From Natrononativus amylolyticus (GTDB taxonomy: Archaea; Halobacteriota; Halobacteria; Halobacteriales; Natrialbaceae): a DNA stretch of 64,000 nucleotides. The stretch is taken from the NCBI RefSeq assembly GCF_024362525.1, contig NZ_CP101459.1:620001-684000 (forward strand). Reading direction: 5' to 3'. Below are positions 62,614-64,000 of the stretch, in pieces (position 1 is the first letter of the stretch; every line of letters begins with the position of its first letter). Below the pieces are notes generated by a model. The model saw nothing but the letters and a program-made list of their open reading frames with translations. It searched no databases and was not told where the DNA came from. Made by a program: the position numbers and the translations under genes.

Positions 62614-63685
62614 CGCAAACGCAGCCGCCCCGAGACCCGAGGCCGCGGACGAGGTCGTCCTGCGCGTCCAGGAGCTGACCAAGTACTACCCGATCACCGG
62701 CGGGCTGTTCCGCACGAAGGTCGGCGAGGTGAAAGCCGTCGACGGCGTCTCCTTCGACGTTCGCCGGGGCGAGACGTACGCGATCGTCGGCGAGTCGGGC
62801 TGCGGGAAGACGAGTCTCGGGAAGACCGTCGCGCGCCTGCTCGAGCCGACGTCGGGAACGATCGAGTTCCGGGGCCAGGACATCGCCGCGTTCGACGACC
62901 GCCAGCTAAAGTCGATTCGCCGCGAGATCCAGGTCGTCTACCAGGATCCGACGTCCTCACTCAACCCCCGGAAACGGATCAAGGACATCGTCGCCGAGCC
63001 GCTGGTCGTCCACGGCGTCGGCACGAAAGCCGACCGGCGCGACCGCGTCGCCGAGCTGCTCGCCCGGGTCGACCTCCCGCAGGAGTTCGCCTACCGCTAC
63101 CCGAACGAGCTCTCGGGCGGCCAGAAACAGCGCGTCGCGATCGCCCGCGCGCTCACGCTCGAGCCGTCGCTGCTGATCTTAGACGAGCCGACGAGCGCGC
63201 TCGACGTCAGCGTGCAGGCGAAGGTGGTCGCCTTACTCGAGGAGCTCCAGGCGGAACTCGACCTCGCGTACCTGCTGATCACGCACGACCTGAGCCTGAC
63301 GAAGAACATCGCCGACCGGATCGGCGTCATGTATCTCGGGCGGTTCATGGAGCAGGCGGACGCCGACGAGCTGTTCGCGCGCCCCCGGAACCCCTACACC
63401 GAACAGCTCCTCTCCGCGATCCCGATCGTCGACGAGTCGGAGGCCGTCTACAAACCCGAGAAGATCGAGATTCAGGGGGAGACGCCGGACCCGTCCGATC
63501 CGCCGTCGGGGTGTTCGTTCCACCCGCGCTGTCACCGGGTGTTCGACGACTGCTCGTCGGTCGCCCCCTCACTGGTTCGCGTCGGCGAAGATCACACGAG
63601 CCGCTGTCTGCTTCACGAACTGGCGGACGAGGACGCTCCCGGCTCGGCTACGGACGTCGATTCCACCGGCCGCGGCGATCGGTAG
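62606..63685 (+). CDS. ABC importer ATP-binding protein, DppF type
   Basis: A 359-residue ATPase overlapping the previous gene by 8 bases. Walker A is AIVGESGCGKTSLGKT, the signature is ELSGGQKQRVAIARAL, and Walker B is SLLILDEPTSALDVS. The C-terminal oligopeptide domain has CSFHPRCHRVFDDC. LTKYYPITGGLFRTKVGEV near the start is typical of DppF/OppF proteins. It completes a full importer. Confidence 0.9.
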   Translation: MSDANAAAPRPEAADEVVLRVQELTKYYPITGGLFRTKVGEVKAVDGVSFDVRRGETYAIVGESGCGKTSLGKTVARLLEPTSGTIEFRGQDIAAFDDRQLKSIRREIQVVYQDPTSSLNPRKRIKDIVAEPLVVHGVGTKADRRDRVAELLARVDLPQEFAYRYPNELSGGQKQRVAIARALTLEPSLLILDEPTSALDVSVQAKVVALLEELQAELDLAYLLITHDLSLTKNIADRIGVMYLGRFMEQADADELFARPRNPYTEQLLSAIPIVDESEAVYKPEKIEIQGETPDPSDPPSGCSFHPRCHRVFDDCSSVAPSLVRVGEDHTSRCLLHELADEDAPGSATDVDSTGRGDR

Positions 63686-63813
63686 GCTCGAGCCGGATTC
63701 GCCGCCGCTGTTGGCGCCCTCGTCGGGTGATCGGTCACCGGCGGAGACCGCCATACGCCGTGTTCCGGTCGAGAGCCGGCGCTTCGCGAGAGACGCTGTT
63801 CGTGCGGCGAGAC

Positions 63814-64000
63814 TCAGTCCATCGACCCGTCGACCCTGCTGTGCCAGGCTTTGTGCGTCTTGATGACGGGGATGACCTCGTAGGAGTCGACGATGTCCGT
63901 CCGCTGCATCAGCTCGTTCACGTAGCGTTTGATGTCGCGCAGCGAGCCGTGCCACACCCGGACCAGCATGTCTGACCGACCGAGGTACTCGTCGACCTCG
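63814..64000 (-). CDS. Lrp/AsnC-family regulator, C-terminal end (partial)
   Basis: The last 61 residues of a protein whose start lies past the window. EVDEYLGRSDMLVRVWHG, RYVNELMQRTDIVDSYEVI and a short tail match the ligand-binding C-terminal domain of Lrp/AsnC regulators, where the alternating beta-alpha pattern ends with the T-x-x-V-x-x-x-x-T-x-x-V motif. It may regulate the importer, which is convergent with it, in response to an amino-acid-like compound. Confidence 0.7.
   Translation of the reverse strand, partial: EVDEYLGRSDMLVRVWHGSLRDIKRYVNELMQRTDIVDSYEVIPVIKTHKAWHSRVDGSMD

Noticed and set aside
57525-62682. Minus-strand frames of 653 and 437 codons opposite the importer genes
   Set aside because: They are shadows of GC-rich genes; the plus strand encodes standard importer subunits.
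1-64000. tRNA or rRNA genes
   Set aside because: I looked for tRNA-like arms and conserved rRNA segments on both strands and saw none, but a covariance search was not possible here.

Overview
The window is haloarchaeal. Its proteins are acidic, many genes appear to be transcribed leaderless from a TATA-like box about 26-30 bases before the start codon, exported proteins carry twin-arginine signals, and the insertion sequences and small zinc-ribbon families are of haloarchaeal type. No rRNA, tRNA or CRISPR array was seen.

Layout. (1) 1-9 kb: an IS6-type remnant, a TreT-like trehalose glycosyltransferase divergent from a MEDS-GAF-PAS histidine kinase, an IS630-type element with a nonsense codon, an alpha/beta hydrolase, a small hypothetical gene, and a DNA methyltransferase pseudogene cut off by an intact IS6-type element. 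(2) 9-34.6 kb: an AT-richer catabolic island of about twenty genes for CoA-ester metabolism. It has two acyl-CoA ligases, an acyl-CoA dehydrogenase, two crotonases, a MaoC hydratase, three SDRs (one strongly BadH-like), a 3-hydroxyacyl-CoA dehydrogenase, an SCP2-type thiolase overlapping an HMG-CoA-synthase-like/DUF35 fusion, two family III CoA-transferase proteins (one racemase-like), two luciferase-like flavoenzymes, a maleate-isomerase-like protein, an MFS carrier, an NRAMP-like carrier without the usual metal ligands, and RHH and IclR regulators. Together they could import, activate, dehydrogenate, hydrate, oxidise and cleave a cyclic or branched carboxylic acid; an alicyclic acid is the best guess because of the BadH-like and BadI-like pair. 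Most genes have their own promoter.

(3) 35-48.3 kb: an accessory, mobile-element-rich stretch. Its core (35.8-39.8 kb, minus strand) is a run of thirteen small genes, many of them zinc-ribbon or SWIM proteins. A repeated hairpin ending in a Shine-Dalgarno-like purine run stands before six of the starts, and a seventh copy stands where IS630 sequence has replaced the next gene. Next come a VapBC-like pair, an RPA-like OB-fold protein, a GC-rich structured repeat present twice, a low-G tract, IS630 and IS6 copies in decay, a Tat-exported polysaccharide-lyase-like protein, a SWIM pseudogene, a PD-(D/E)XK nuclease-like protein with two tandem C-terminal repeats, and an IS110 fragment.

(4) 48.4-64 kb: GC-rich, conventional haloarchaeal DNA with two hydantoinase/oxoprolinase-type AB gene pairs, a cupin, an Asp/Glu/hydantoin racemase, a complete dipeptide-type ABC importer and the end of an Lrp/AsnC regulator. 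These genes would import and hydrolyse a cyclic amide or similar compound.
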